Of a stretch of 64,000 nucleotides of DNA, positions 1-11,599 are shown in pieces. Source of the stretch: Dicyema japonicum (Eukaryota; Dicyemida; Rhombozoa; Dicyemidae); the NCBI GenBank assembly GCA_011109175.1, contig RDEW01000071.1:71632-135631 (forward strand), in the 5' to 3' direction. The notes under the pieces are model-generated. The model ran no database searches. It was not told the DNA's origin and saw only the letters and a list, made by a program, of their open reading frames with translations. The translations under genes and the position numbers were made by a program. Positions within the stretch are counted from its first letter, which is position 1. The number at the start of each line of letters is the position of its first letter.

Positions 1-1639
1 ACCGTTTTCTAACGTGAAGTAGTTATATTAAAATTTTAGATTTTAACTTAAAATTCACTTAAAATGCGTTTATAAAATTGAATAAAATAACATTTTAATA
101 TATGATTTAGCCTCTACGATGTAATTCTGACTATACGAGCGTGTTTCGCTCACAATTTGAGAGGGATAGCCTATCTGTTCAGACGTACTCATTCACTTGA
201 TCGTACGGATTAATGTTTTTATTGTACTAAGGGTAACAAAATGCTAGTTGATGGTATCTAGTTGTTGGAAATTATTTTTCTTAATTCTCGTATATTCTTA
301 AATTTTATTATCGTTATTGGGAGGCCTTCCATCATCGATTTGTATGAAAATGCGATCAATTAGCCTTCTACCTCCATACTATGTCTACTTAATTTTCTAT
401 CAAAGATTCATGCACAACGGAAAGAGAGGTACTTGAGTCCTATAATCTTCAAAGTATCGAATGCAAAAGACTTGAGAAAATTATCTCTCGAGTTCCCGTA
501 TTGTTTTCTTTGAGAGTTCCCGCAGAGTTCTACTAATTAAAAGATCATTTAATTATTTTATCAATAAAATAAAATTAATTAAAAGAGCGTATTGTTGATA
601 GAATGTTAACAATGTCACATTTGCTTTTAAAAGAAGGTATATTCATAAGAATGACAAGTATGTAGAGTTCATTTTATGATTATTTGCTAATATCACCAAT
701 TTTTGAAATCTTGTATTTGCTCTGAGGGTTGATGTGATAAATATACATGAATTACAACCAACTGAGATTAAAGAGTTAGATCACCATACTTAGTTATAAA
801 GTATATTCTCCACAAACTGTACAACTTGAAACTAATCTTCCCAATGCTCTTCATATTGTCAAATTTCCATGACTTATTCTATCCCAAAAAAGAAAATAAA
901 AATGTTTTCAATTTCATGTTACGGATAATAACAAATATAACAATTTAGTGAATAATGAAATTATCTTTAATCAATATTGATTTTAATTATTTCACAATAT
1001 TGGATAATCTTATTATGTATGATAGAAACATTATATAATTATCTCATGTTTGGAATCTAGTAATGAGTATGAATACTGAAAAATGAATAAATTTTCAACA
1101 TCTAGGAGAAAGTGTTACCGGGAAGTAAATACTGTGACGATAAGTTTTTCTTTTTTATATAAAGATATTTTTGGACTGAAACAATATATCCTCCAGTATC
1201 AATAGTTGCTTTGTATGGAAATATTAAAGGTTCGTGTATTTCATTTGAATATTTGAAAGTGAGAAATATTATAATAATCGTTACTATGTGCATGGTTTAT
1301 GGAACCGGTTTTTTTGCTCTTTAATCCACCCTTGATGTCATGAATCTTTATGTTTACTAATGTTTAAATTGTTTAGTTTAATTGTTTTCGTTATGTGAAA
1401 TAAATAATTGTTTTAATTTTATCTCTACAACCGCAAATAAGCAAATATTATTTATATTAAATGTTACGTAATAAATATTATGTAATTAATATTTAATAAT
1501 TTTATCGATTAAATAAATTACAGTTATTTTTAAATGATGATAATTTCTCGGGGTTACAACGGTTGTCTTTCTTGCCTTAAGTATTATTATTAATAGCACT
1601 TTCAAAGAACCAAAAATGTAATTTATTTAATTGAGGTTC
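1..1639. other. AT-rich stretch without recognisable gene
   Basis: I see no conserved protein, tRNA or repeat end here. The longest open frame (1102-1293, minus) is 63 codons of low-complexity, Ile/Tyr-rich residues and resembles nothing I know. Confidence 0.5.
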
Positions 1640-1950
1640 CGCTTGTGCCGTATTTTTCTTCAGGTTATTTTTTTCCCACAATTCTCTTGACCAACTTCCT
1701 CCATGCTCCGCGGTTACAGGCAGTTATTCCGAGCGTATCCAGATCATCTCCAGTTTTCAGCTTTCGTCCTACATTGGTCAGGTCCTTGTGTAGAACCTCT
1801 GGCAAAGTTATGCGAGGTCTTCCACGGAACGAGGTATTCACTTCTGGGCAGAAATAGTTATCCATTGCTATTTTAGCAGGCGTCATTAGGCTCATTCGAA
1901 GGATGTGACCAAACAGACGCCATCTTGATTGCCTCAAGAAGCTCATGGAA
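1640..1950 (-). mobile_element. Family B LINE, 3' terminal fragment
   Basis: The minus frame reads RWRLFGHILRM, then a GRPR(I)TLP block and an LxTLGxxACNRGAW block. These are the C-terminal landmarks of the family B element at 60.2-63.2 kb. The frame runs off into an A/T-rich tail at the low-coordinate end, as expected for a 5'-truncated LINE. No RT core is present. Confidence 0.75.
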
Positions 1951-2229
1951 ATTCAAGAGTTACTTCACTAAATAATGTTGAATAAATGCATTGGTATATG
2001 CCGGATTTCTCAATGCTGTAATCACTGAGCTGGACCGATAAACGATCAGGGATATAGTTTATTTTTTAGTAAATTTGGTTGAAGTCGAGACAATCTTTGG
2101 CCCTAGGCAGATCATAGTCAGATATTGATTTTAATTTGGTAGAAATACGATTGCTCAAAAATGCAATAAATTTTTAGAAAAAGTTCATATTCCTAGGTAT
2201 TAGTCTACCATTTTCAATAAAATTGGTAG

Positions 2230-2440
2230 CATCGAAACATAATATTGCCATAACTACACACATGGACCGTGACAACGTAGAATTAGAATATGTAGAAGAT
2301 TAGTCATTCCAAAAAAGCTAAGCCAATTGAGATCAACCATTGAGTTTCGCGGACATTCATGGCTTCTGAGTGTGGCAAGATATCCCAGGCGTAAATTCCA
2401 CGATTTAAGAAGACGCTAAAATAAATTCTTTTTTAAGTTG
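2230..2440 (-). mobile_element. Family C C-terminal relic
   Basis: This stretch resembles the 52975-53300 relic base by base over the segment with GAGATCA, ACCATTG and the TAAGAAGACG/TAGGAAACG block. That segment encodes the end of the DxTCxDT domain in family C. All frames are interrupted. Confidence 0.4.
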
Positions 2441-2749
2441 TGACTTTAGTGCTTCGGTGAAACAATTATGACCATGGGTGTCTTCTAACGCACCACAAAA
2501 GAGTAATCAACGCTCCAGAGGAAACATAACCTTAGCATGAGCCCACACAAGTACTTACTGGATGCTCATTGTTGAGAGGGCATGCTAGTCGGTTTTATGG
2601 ATTAGGGAATTTAGAGGCATTAGAGAGGAGTTTTTCTCAGAAGTCGATCGGTCTGCAACGTTGAATGTTATTTTTTACAAGCATCAATTATCACATCGGG
2701 TTCATTTGGGATATCAACGCTAAAATTCCAATTTCAACTAAGGAATCGA

Positions 2750-2815
2750 ATTTTTGCGAATCTCACTCGCAATAATTAGCTGGAACAGCCACGCAGTCTG
2801 AGTGACTACCATACG
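2750..2815 (+). mobile_element. Family C 3' end, tiny relic
   Basis: It contains a degenerate version of the terminal block found at 9260-9320 and 45010-45115 (AGCCACGCAGTC followed by a CCAT). Only the last about 60 bases are recognisable. Confidence 0.3.
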
Positions 2816-3009
2816 TATCGCCCTCGGATTGATAGTTTAACGATTACTAATAAAGTGGTTAACTCGGGGTCGGACTGTATTCACTCATTTTTCTAATGTC
2901 TTCTAAGACAATTAAAGTAAAAAAGCGATTCACCTAAAAATTATAAAGTTAAAAAATAACTTTATTTTTTCATTCATTTAATTAGTGATATTTTTGACAT
3001 CCATTCTGA

Positions 3010-3248
3010 AAAACACGTGGCGCCATGTGGTGCTACGTGGATAGTTTGTCAAAATTATTTTCCTTCTGATGGCGTCATTGGATCCACCTTACTGAAAAGG
3101 CGCCAATGCCTGCCCGGCATCAAGAGGATCCAACAATTCTTCCCGGGACAACGTCGTTACTTGGTGACAAGTTCTGGAATGCTGGAACGAGTCAGGATCT
3201 AGGAGTTAGTTAGTTTGGTTACCCTTGGTCTTTGGAAATAATTTTAAT
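3010..3248 (+). repeat. SINE-like repeat, tail type 1
   Basis: The repeat opens with GTGGCGCCATGTGGTGCTACG, continues with GGCGTCATTGGATCCACC and a GCGCCAATGCCTGCCCGGC block, and ends AGTTAGTTTGGTTACC..TTGGTCTTTGGAA. The same order of blocks recurs at 10940, 14595, 15003 and 51168. The tail matches the 3' end of the family A LINE at 55.9 kb. It directly precedes a family A RT fragment. Confidence 0.7.
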
Positions 3249-3249
3249 T

Positions 3250-4015
3250 TAATCCGAACATGCTATGCCTGGAAATTTTCTTAACTGGCCGATGTGGAAG
3301 TTTACTCAAGACACTATGCTTTTATCTTACGCGGAAGACCTGATTATCGCTCATCAAAAGGTGACTGTGAAAGGTACAAATCTCCTTCCAGGGCTGTGGT
3401 TATGGTTCAGTCACACCTCAACCATGTCTGTGACTGCTATCAGTGAATTTGCTGTCTGCATCCAAGTCTCAGTTCACTATATTTCTAGGACAGGAGATTT
3501 ATAGGTGGACTTGAGATTTTCCTAGGAAATATTCACATTCCTTATAAACAAATCCAGAAGATCCTTGGAGTTACACTCGACTCTCTTATGATGTTCTCCA
3601 TTCACAAGGAGATAGTGTTAACAAGGGTCTTTGAAAATGTAACTACCTAAAAGCTATAATAATGAAAGCCCCTTTCCACCTACTGCTTTTGTCATCAAAC
3701 TATTTCTTCAAGTTATTTTCCAACGATTAAATATGTCTGTTCTGCTTGGAGATTCGTTCTTCCTTCTAAGAGGTATCTACAAAGAGCGATAAAATCTATT
3801 CAGAGAAAGGTCGGCCAATGTGGAGGAATTAGACCGGCAATTAAAAGTGCACGCCGTTAGAATTCCTCTGCAGCCATAAAAGAAGACACTTCAGGATTGG
3901 AGTTTGATCGCTAGCAAAGTATTTACAGAAAATTCGAGAGATGCTGGAGGCTTGGATCATTTAATTAGTGAGTTAATACTTTTTTGGTAGTCTTGGGGTT
4001 TTAAAATAAATAAAA
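3250..4015 (+). mobile_element. Family A LINE RT fragment
   Basis: The plus frames give LLSYAEDLIIAHQ (the RT active-site region, with YADD changed to YAED) near 3320-3365, then IPYKQIQKILGVTLDS near 3540-3590. The latter is a thumb-region motif shared with the copies at 49.3 and 56.3 kb. The 3' end near 4000 runs into ATAAATAAAAAATAAAAT. Several frameshifts and stops make it inactive. Upstream RT motifs and the endonuclease are missing. Confidence 0.75.
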
Positions 4016-4384
4016 AATAAAATAATAAGTGATATTTAAATTTTTAAATAATTTTTAAATAAACACGTTTATCTTGTATGTCCAGAATTGTTATAAAAGA
4101 AAATGTTATTGTATAAGAATATCCATAGGAATTCTACGTTTTAAAAGACTGTGAATTTTACAGTAGATTATGCTCAACGACAGTGAAATGCACCAAAATA
4201 AATTTTGTTAACCTTCTCAGAGAATCAAAAAACAAATTTCTAAATTACATTAACATTTGTTATATGGGCGCTATTCCAGAGTTACACAGTCTACAATTGA
4301 CCAAACTGAAGTGAATCATTGGGATCTTAACTCATGAGAGAGATTTAATTAAATCAGATTTCTTCTAAGCAAATAACATTGAAG

Positions 4385-4470
4385 GTCTCTTCTGAAACAG
4401 TAGAAACTGGATACACTTAATTAGTTATTTACTGTTAACTTCTTTCCCGTTGTATTATGGATTAATTAAT
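4385..4470 (+). repeat. SINE-like repeat, 3' end only (tail type 2)
   Basis: It carries AGTAGAAACTGGATACACTT followed by AATTAGTTATTTACTGTTAAC and a TTCCCGTTGTATTATGGATTAAT tail, which matches the last part of the repeat at 15003-15312. Confidence 0.5.
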
Positions 4471-4689
4471 TTTAAATATTATTGATTATATTAAGAATAA
4501 AGGAATTCTTAACACGGTTACCAAAGATTAATTCAAATACAGTAATCTACATAAGATTTTTCTACATTTCGAATAAATACTCTAAATTCCATTCAACTGC
4601 ATTAACACTATTTTTAAAACGAATAACATTAGAATTTGGCTATACTTAAGTGACGAATATTGAATTTGGGAATGATGACTAAATTTTTG

Positions 4690-5510
4690 TTATCTAACCC
4701 GAAAAGGAAACACCAAGAAAGAAGGAGTTAAACCATCTAGTTAGTGATCCCGGTAGATCTCTAAAGGATCGAGAGCTTTTTGGTGCGCTCTATTGCACCC
4801 AACTTTCCTAAATCCACGACGTTCCGCTTTTATGAGAATTTGTAAAAGGGTGGGTTTTTTTCCGAATTTTCGTGAATCGGCGGCTTCTATCGGTGATTGG
4901 TAGAAGCGCTCGGGTGATGAAACAGAAACCATTGTTCCGGGTTTCCGCGTTGTCGAATAAAGGGGGAATAGTAGAACAGATAAATTGGTTATGAGGACCA
5001 TTTTTGCTCTTAGGGAATTTATTTTGTAAAGTTTAAAATTGAAATTCCGTAAGCCCAGGAGGCACAGATATGCTCAACCGTCGGCTTCAAGAACTGGTAG
5101 TATGAGACGGAAACGAATTTCTGTGACGGCTGGACCTTGAGTTTAGAAAGGTTTTGATGACGTAAGTTTCCGGAGGCCCTCGCCAGAACGTCCTTTTACG
5201 TGAGACTAAAGTTCTGATTTTGCCATATCTACGTATCTATTTCTGCTTGCAATAATTAAATCGTCAGTGTATGTGAGAAGTATTGAATCAGACCCTCCTG
5301 GGCAGTGTAAGTCATTCAAGAATAAGTTAAAAAGGGGTGATTCCTGAGGACATCATTGGTAAGAAAATAGGTAATCCTTTGTTTTAAAGTCGTATGAATG
5401 GATGTGTTGAAGACCTTTTTCGTTAGTAGGATTCTCGGGACTGAATCAAACGTCATTTGGAAGTCTAACGAGACTAGTAATGTCCGTAGATGCCGTTTAG
5501 ATTCGAATAG
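4690..5510 (-). mobile_element. Family A LINE RT fragment
   Basis: The minus strand encodes FLNDLHCPGG, then ILLTYTDDLIIASRN near 5225-5300, which is the RT active-site motif with A changed to T. Further on come an EHICASWA block and a C-terminal IERTKKLSILRDLPGSL ending near 4740. Stop codons interrupt every frame. The arrangement matches the last two thirds of the RT of the 22.5-25.1 kb copy. Confidence 0.7.
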
Positions 5511-5998
5511 GAAATTTCGGTAGGAAATTGTTAATTTATTTTATCTATTTCCCTAAAATTCGATGCTTATTTCTGTTGACTACCAATAAAAATTTCATAT
5601 TCTCTGACCTCAACCATAAATGAAGAAATCTTATCTTTCGAAATCGGCTTACATTTACTGACAATGTTCGGAGATTTTCTTAATATTTTTGGATAAAATT
5701 TGTCGTGAAATAAATACTTTTAATTATTTGGATTTCCGTCATTGTCATGGAATAAAATTATTTTTTTAAATAACCTGGACATATCAGAAATAGGTTTTAT
5801 ACAGTTCCCTTGGTTGAAGTGGGACGAACCTTTCCACCATCGAATCTACCCATCATTATGGTGCTCCTACACTCTAACAAAAAAGAGAAAGACACTTTTT
5901 TGATTCCAGCTAAGTATTTGGCGTCTCCGAGTTAGGAGGATACAATTACTCCTCTAAATATAGAAGGCAGAGACCGGTGATAAAATCTTTCAACCAAG
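5511..5998. other. No recognisable gene
   Basis: AT-rich, with short open frames only. Nothing resembles the element families or a conserved protein. Confidence 0.4.
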
Positions 5999-6072
5999 CA
6001 GGTAGGGTTGTTGGAATCGAACCCACAGCTAAATGCGACTCGAACATTTTTACTAACCTCTACGCAACTAAA
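5999..6072 (-). repeat. tRNA-like sequence (degenerate tRNA or SINE head)
   Basis: The minus strand shows a B-box-like GGGTTCGATTCC, an A-box-like GCGTAGAGGTTAGTA and a plausible 5-bp anticodon stem (AATGT/GCATT) whose 7-nt loop would hold GAG. The acceptor stem does not pair and the T stem has a mismatch, so this is not a working tRNA. It may be a pseudogene or the head of a tRNA-derived SINE. Confidence 0.4.
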
Positions 6073-6688
6073 ATTACTTTATCTAGATTTTTAAATCTAT
6101 TTTCAATATAGAAATCATGTTGCGAGCCACAGACGTTACCTTTGACAACTAAAATCAATGTCTCTCATTGTCAAAAAATTTCAAAACAAAAATTAACTAA
6201 TTATTGATAATTATCTTTTTAAGGCGTTTAGAATGCACCATCTTCACAATTCCCTCACAATCTTTAACATTGACAAAATTGTGGGACAATTTTGCAACAA
6301 TAGTGACAGCATCTACGTAGGGATGCTCAAACCTTTGCAGACGTAGTGAAGGATTAGTTTTATAGTCCTTCTGAATACGAACCTTTTAAGTAATTATAAA
6401 TTGAATATCTCCAATGTTAAATTGGATATTTCGATTGATGCACTCCCATCTTTTTATTCATTTTTAAAGGAAATTCAAGTCTACCCAAGAAAATCAAATT
6501 TGTAATCACCTTTTCTGTAAAATTATAGACAAAAAACCTTTACGTTTCGGGGCTGTCTTTACCGTCTGGCTCTGTTAATTCAGCAAATATTATCCACACT
6601 TTCCAGGTTGTCTTCACCGTCTGTCTCCGTTACAGTATTTTTCACAATGGTGTTGTAGCCCGGAATCCCTCGATATCTCTGAAACGGA
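6073..6688. other. No gene; short internal direct repeat
   Basis: The segment 6550-6640 contains two copies of TGTCTT(T/C)ACCGTCTG about 58 bases apart. It may be part of the adjacent gypsy-like element, but no protein motif supports that. Confidence 0.3.
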
Positions 6689-6990
6689 CTAACACCTACA
6701 AAAAAATAAAAGCACAAATTTACCAGTGGATGAGTGAGGCGTTCGATTGTATAAAAACACAGTTTTTCGAATGTGCTTTATCCACTCTTTCTTGTCATCC
6801 GAAGCCATCATTTTCGATAAACTCACTGAGATCGTCTGATTGAATCTTTTAACAATCTCTTGACTCTTGGATTGTTGGTTCGTCATGAATTTGAATAATT
6901 CTGTACTCTTGACAGAGTTTTTTGATATGGTAATTCTTGAACTCCGTGCCATTGTCTGATTGCAAGTATTTACAATTTCGTGTCAGACTA
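6689..6990 (-). mobile_element. Ty3/gypsy-like integrase core fragment
   Basis: On the minus strand, QSDNGTEFKNY (containing the second catalytic Asp of a DDE integrase) is followed, after a frameshift, by a region ending VFLYNRTPHSSTGK. That is the usual YNxxxHSSTGxxP stretch at the end of the integrase core. Only about 100 codons remain, broken by a frameshift, and no LTR, protease or RT is visible beside it. It is cut at its upstream side by a family B LINE. It is an inactive relic. Confidence 0.75.
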
Positions 6991-7505
6991 CACAACACGT
7001 TTATAAAGCCAATACTGATATACAATTCCGGAACATGGGAAACCTCAAAAAACGATTTAGAGAGGCTAGATTTGTTCCACAGTAGCCAATTGCGTAAATT
7101 GACAGGAATCTATTGGCCGATAAAAATCTCAAACGAGAAACTATATGCTCTATGTAAATCTACACCAATTTGCATGGACGTTATTCTATCGAGATGGCAA
7201 CTATTTAGACATATTCTCAGACTGGACCCGACTACGCCGTGTAACAGAATAATGGAAGAATATTTCTACTGCGCCGAAAGTCACGGATTTTGAGGCAGAT
7301 CATGAAATGATCTTCCAATTTGCTTAAAAGATGATTACTAAACAATCGATTATAAATTGGTGACAGCAGACGACCTGGATGATGTTCGAATGAGGGCCAG
7401 AAACAAGATGGCGTGGGCGAGGATAACGAAGAGGATGGCTGAAAGCATGGATCAGGCGAAACCCTTTTAAGGCTGCGCGAAGGAGCTTATTAACTAACTA
7501 ACGCC
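6975..7505 (+). mobile_element. Family B LINE, 3' fragment
   Basis: The plus frame (6937-7293) gives RLHNTFIKPILIYNSGTWE, a typical post-RT segment, then RWQLFRHILRLDPTTP, then a stop at 7293. The frame then resumes as LPICLKDDY and DDLDDVRMRARN. The 3' end reads CTTATTAACTAACTAAC. The part after 7180 is close in sequence to 28845-29155. Confidence 0.8.
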
Positions 7506-9335
7506 TCATCTCTGAGCGACGTTCTTCGCGGAGTATCCTGGTGAAGATCCCCAAGGTTGTATGCCCTGTCGCTTCGGAGGCACTTTCCAATACGATCGAA
7601 GATGCCTCCAAACAAGCGCTACATTGACTGGGTGCGCCTACTCAGTTTTGCGCCTTCCGCATTGGGACCTGATCGAGATAGTCACGGAAAGAAGTCTCTT
7701 ACTGCCGCCATGAAGATCAGGATTCGTTCTTAAATGGAAGGAACCCATATCCCCATTTGCCTCACATCTTATAACCATACGTGGAGACACATAGCCCGAA
7801 CAAGAAAGTGGAAATGCTACGTCTCAAGAGAACTGTTCGCTAGAAGTTATTCGAAGTGGTATCTGCGTTTTCCGCCTTACAACCTACACCGAGTCGCTCC
7901 CCAGAGGACACCCAGATACTGTCTTCAAGGAATTGGAGGTGATAATTACAGCCAGGTCATCTATTCTGGAATTAAATTGCAGAAATGCGAAATCTACAAT
8001 GTGGACTTGCAGAAGAGAAGTATTCAAAAGTGTGTCACCTTTCGCGAATTTACAACCTGGACGTATTTCCACGCTAGATGAAGACCTTATATTCCTCAGA
8101 TCTCCAATCACCATGCGTGCAATTGGGAGAGCTATACGGGAAAACAACTATTACGTAGAAAAACAGTTTATGCCTACTTGATGTGCATACATAATTATTC
8201 CTCATAAGAACAGCCTCAACGTACAGAGGCTTGCATATTTCCTGAGGACTGCTCCCTATTTCCCTCAGTATGACCAACTCGCATAGATTAACGAGATCTT
8301 CCGTTCGATAGCAGAACGTATCTTCAACTTCCGATTTGAGGATTATTCATGGAAGTAGAACATATTGCTGCTAAGACTCGGAGTGCTTAGAATCCGTAAC
8401 CATGTAACATTTATCTCCCTGCATATATCTGGTCATTAATGGCCTGTAACACCCTTGTCAAGAGATTCTACACTCCTTCCCTGAATTCTGTAATGAATGG
8501 AAGCCGGTCATGATAGAGAGGCCTGGAGTCGTATCTATCGGTTTCCCTACCTTCCATGTTCTCTAAGATGGGATATGAATGATTCTATATGTCGGAAGTC
8601 TTATAAGAGCTGCTAGTGTCATCTAAGCAACAAATACGTGCCTATTTGTTGTGGGGCGTCTTCCGAGAACGGTGCCTAGCTCCACGCCATTGGTAATGGA
8701 GTATTGGGCATCTTTCAGAGTGAAAATGCGTCCATATTAGGATCTCTTTACGCCTAGGATTAAAAGTCTGTGTAACGCATCCGGGCCGATGCAAAGACTA
8801 GATCGACTGTTTTGGCCTACACTTTCTCTCCTGCAGAAAAGTGCAGGCAAATTTTCCAGACAAATGACTTTGAAAGTAGTCGTTAGGCGAGCTTTAGATG
8901 CCGCCGGACAGCCCTCCATGCTCGAACCAGTCGTCTCTGACGAAAAAACGAAAACGATCAGATGGTATTATTATCTTCCCTTTTGAAACCGGGAAACCTT
9001 TTTTCCTTGACGTCACTTGCACCGACACGTTTGCCCCTGAAGCCTACCCCAGAATGCCTCTGGAGTCTGTTCTGCCGCTGAGAAAGCCGAGAGGTTAAAA
9101 CGAGAAATGTAAAAGGTACTACCCAATGATATTTTGATGTCCCAACGCAGTTAAGACGTCTAGTTCCTTTGCGACTGCAACGCTGGAATTCTTGAGTCGT
9201 CTACGGAATCGGATTTCTACACGATCAAAAGACCCTTGTGAGCGCTTCTGGTTATTTGAGCAAATCTCTCTCGCCATCTTAAAAGGGAATAGCCACACAG
9301 TCACTGCAGCCGCCATATGAACATTTGCTCAGTTT
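7506..9335 (+). mobile_element. Family C retroelement, C-terminal half, decayed
   Basis: Near 8780-9110 the plus frames give a DAAGQPSMLEP block, then KRSDGIIIFPFETGKP and FLDVTCTDTFAP, the hallmark of family C's C-terminal domain. Next comes LEFLSRLRNRIS..SKDPCERFWL near 9180-9260, and the copy ends ILKGNSHTVTAAAI at about 9310. The DxT...D and later E/K positions would suit a PD-(D/E)XK-type nuclease, but this is inference. The RT core is not recognisable in this copy; 7506-8700 is a mixture of broken frames. Confidence 0.65.
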
Positions 9336-9654
9336 TTACCACAATAATTCGACAAAAATAAAAAAATATAGACTATTGTATTGGATATAAATGATATTTT
9401 TATATTTTAAATGAAATTATGAGTGATTTATTTAAACCATTAAATTCATTTAAACCAAAAGTATTCGATTATGGGAAGGAAATCTGTTTTTATTTTGTCC
9501 ACGTGAAAGTTAAAAATAGCCAGATATACGCCATTTTTTGCCTCATCCATATTTATAAGCTAATACTTTTATCCCTTTTTAGTCCCATAACCGACAACAG
9601 ACATAACATGATTATATTTAAAATTTAAACAATTTCTGATATGGAATATTCTTA

Positions 9655-10085
9655 AAACGTTTTATTACCTCGTACATAATGTGGAATAAAAAACAATCAA
9701 AAACGACAGTAACAGGACCAACATTAATGAGAACATCCATAAGCATTTGTTCATCACCATTATTGATTCTTTTATAGCCATTTTAAATTTAATATCTGAT
9801 TAACCCTCATATTTAAATTTACCCACCTATAGAGTTATTTGTAGAAACAATTACCTTATATGAATATCGTTTATTCGTTTTTTAACATAATCATACATTT
9901 GTGATGGTGATCCACCGCCATCCATAATGATTTGCACAATCAACCATATTTTGTTCACTCATAGATATAAGAATTTTGCGTTTAATTGCCGAGTGTGACT
10001 CCATATAGCCAACTAAATGCGTTAAACATAACTGCTCCAAATGTATAGCAAGACATACACTTTAGCTTTAACTACTTTATTAGCA
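9655..10085 (-). pseudogene. Papain-like (cathepsin L type) cysteine protease remnant
   Basis: Minus-strand pieces in order: MSCYTFGAV (matching the CGSCWAFSA active-site stretch, with Gly and Trp replaced), ISMSEQNMVDCANHYG (the family's SLSEQNLVDC motif), GGGSPSQMYDYVKK, and after a possible 28-nt GT..AG gap, GYKRINNGDEQMLMDV and LINVGPVTVVFD. Order and spacing fit the C1A protease family. The propeptide, the usual VKDQGxCGS lead-in, and the His and Asn active-site segments are not found. At least one single-base frame break lies after the VDC motif. I regard it as a fragment or pseudogene; tiny introns may explain some of the frame changes. Confidence 0.55.
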
Positions 10086-10129
10086 AGGAAAAATTAAAGA
10101 GGGAGTTATTTGGCCCATGGCGCAAGTCC

Positions 10130-10680
10130 TGCTAACGCTTGGACTATTCTCTTGATCTCAGGCCCCTTTTATCGTTTATTCTGTGCTGCAACATACGAGT
10201 CAATGATGGCATCTTTTTTCAAATAGTTTTCCATCCTTTTTACTGCTGAATCTCTTATCGACATTACTAGCAAATTTTCATCTTCATTTATCTTCTCGTC
10301 GAGCTTTTGTGTAGGGCAATCTTGATCCCTGTTCTCGATTTTTTAAGAAGCAAGATAAAACGCTCTTTGTATGCAATGTAATACCATCCTTTCAGTCCAT
10401 AGTGATGGAATGATCGTACATGAAAAAATAAATAACAACATATCTGTTTTGAGCCTCAATTCCCTCATATACAATAACACATGGTGGGTATTCTTCCTTT
10501 TGAGTCTAAAATCGCACAATGTGCTCCCAGGTTTCTCAAAAGCTGTTCCGAGATACTTCAGGGAGCTCACAAGACATACAAGACCTTCCTTGATTTTTTA
10601 TAGTAGTAACAAAGTTTCGTTTTACCCAACTAAAATATCTCGAATATTTTTATTATTATGCACTGTATAACCATCAAGTA
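10130..10680 (-). mobile_element. Possible family D RT-derived fragment
   Basis: The minus frame 10343-10570 reads SLKYLGTAFEKPG and ends with a hydrophobic stretch, similar to the segment after the RT core (a YLG block then an Arg/Lys-rich helix) in R2/R4-like elements. A downstream frame contains RDSAVKRMENYLKKDA. No catalytic motif is present, so the assignment is tentative. Confidence 0.3.
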
Positions 10681-10939
10681 ATTCTTCCATAAATGTATTA
10701 TTAGAATAAGTATTAAACGTGAATTTGCTTGGTTTGCTAAATTCTCTTGTCTACAAAAATATATGGTAAATAAACAAAGTCAGCAAACTGATTAATTCTC
10801 AATTCATACAAATATTTTCCTTGGTTAAAAAGTAGATTGTAGTTGTCAATCAATTTAAGTTTTCAGTAAAAATAGAAACATTTTCATTTTAATTAATTCA
10901 GTTTATTTTTTATTTGAATATTTAAAAAAATTATTTCCA

Positions 10940-11120
10940 AAGACCAATGGTAACCAAACTAACTAACTCCTCAATCCTGATTCGTTCTAGCATTCCAGAA
11001 CTTGTCATTAGGTAACGACGTTGTCCCCGAGAAGAATTGTTGGATCCTCTTAATGCCGGCCAGGCATTGGGCGCCTCCTCAGTAAAGTGGATCCAGTGAC
11101 GCCATCGAAAAATAATTTTT
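10940..11120 (-). repeat. SINE-like repeat, tail type 1
   Basis: This is the reverse complement of the 3010-3248 unit: AACCAAACTAACTAACTCC, then AACGACGTTGTCCC, GGATCCTCTTAATGCCGG, CAGGCATTGGGCGCC and GTGGATCCAGTGACGCC. The 5' GTGGCGCC head is missing. Confidence 0.7.
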
Positions 11121-11164
11121 TCATAAAAAGTTTATAATACAGTCCCAATAAAAATAACTAATTT

Positions 11165-11265
11165 TAAATAATCAAGGAGCATCGAGAAAAGATGGCCCGA
11201 TAATTGAGAGATGCCGGGATCACCTAAATATTAGTTAGTTATTAAGACGGTATTTCTTTGGCTTA
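11165..11265 (+). mobile_element. Family A LINE 3' tip
   Basis: The sequence GATGGCCCGAT..TTGAGAGATGCCGGGATCACC with the TTAAGACGGTATTTCTTTGG tail is nearly identical to 49715-49805. It encodes only the last dozen residues (ending RDAGIT). Confidence 0.75.
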
Positions 11266-11599
11266 AAAAATAATAGATGCTTCTTCCGAGAGCCGTCAGA
11301 TTGGAACTCATCGTTTACAATGTGGAAATCATTGTCTGGCCAGTACACTCGAAAAGGTGATTTGTCATTCATTATGTGAACATGAAAGACAAAGTGATGA
11401 CTATGCCTCCTTAATTTTGTATAAGTAGGCATTGAGACCCCACGTGGTTATCAAGCGTATTTCAATAGCAACCTGGGTATTCAAAATTTCTATATTAAAA
11501 TTAATTTTGTAGTTTTTTATAAATAAATAATAAAAAACAAAATTATTATTAATGATTTTTTGTGAACTTGTTTGAGTTGGTGACATGGCTCTGCTACAC

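Noticed and set aside
4741-5001. 86-codon minus frame as a separate gene
   Set aside because: It is in part the C-terminal end of a family A LINE in a shifted frame and has no independent motif.
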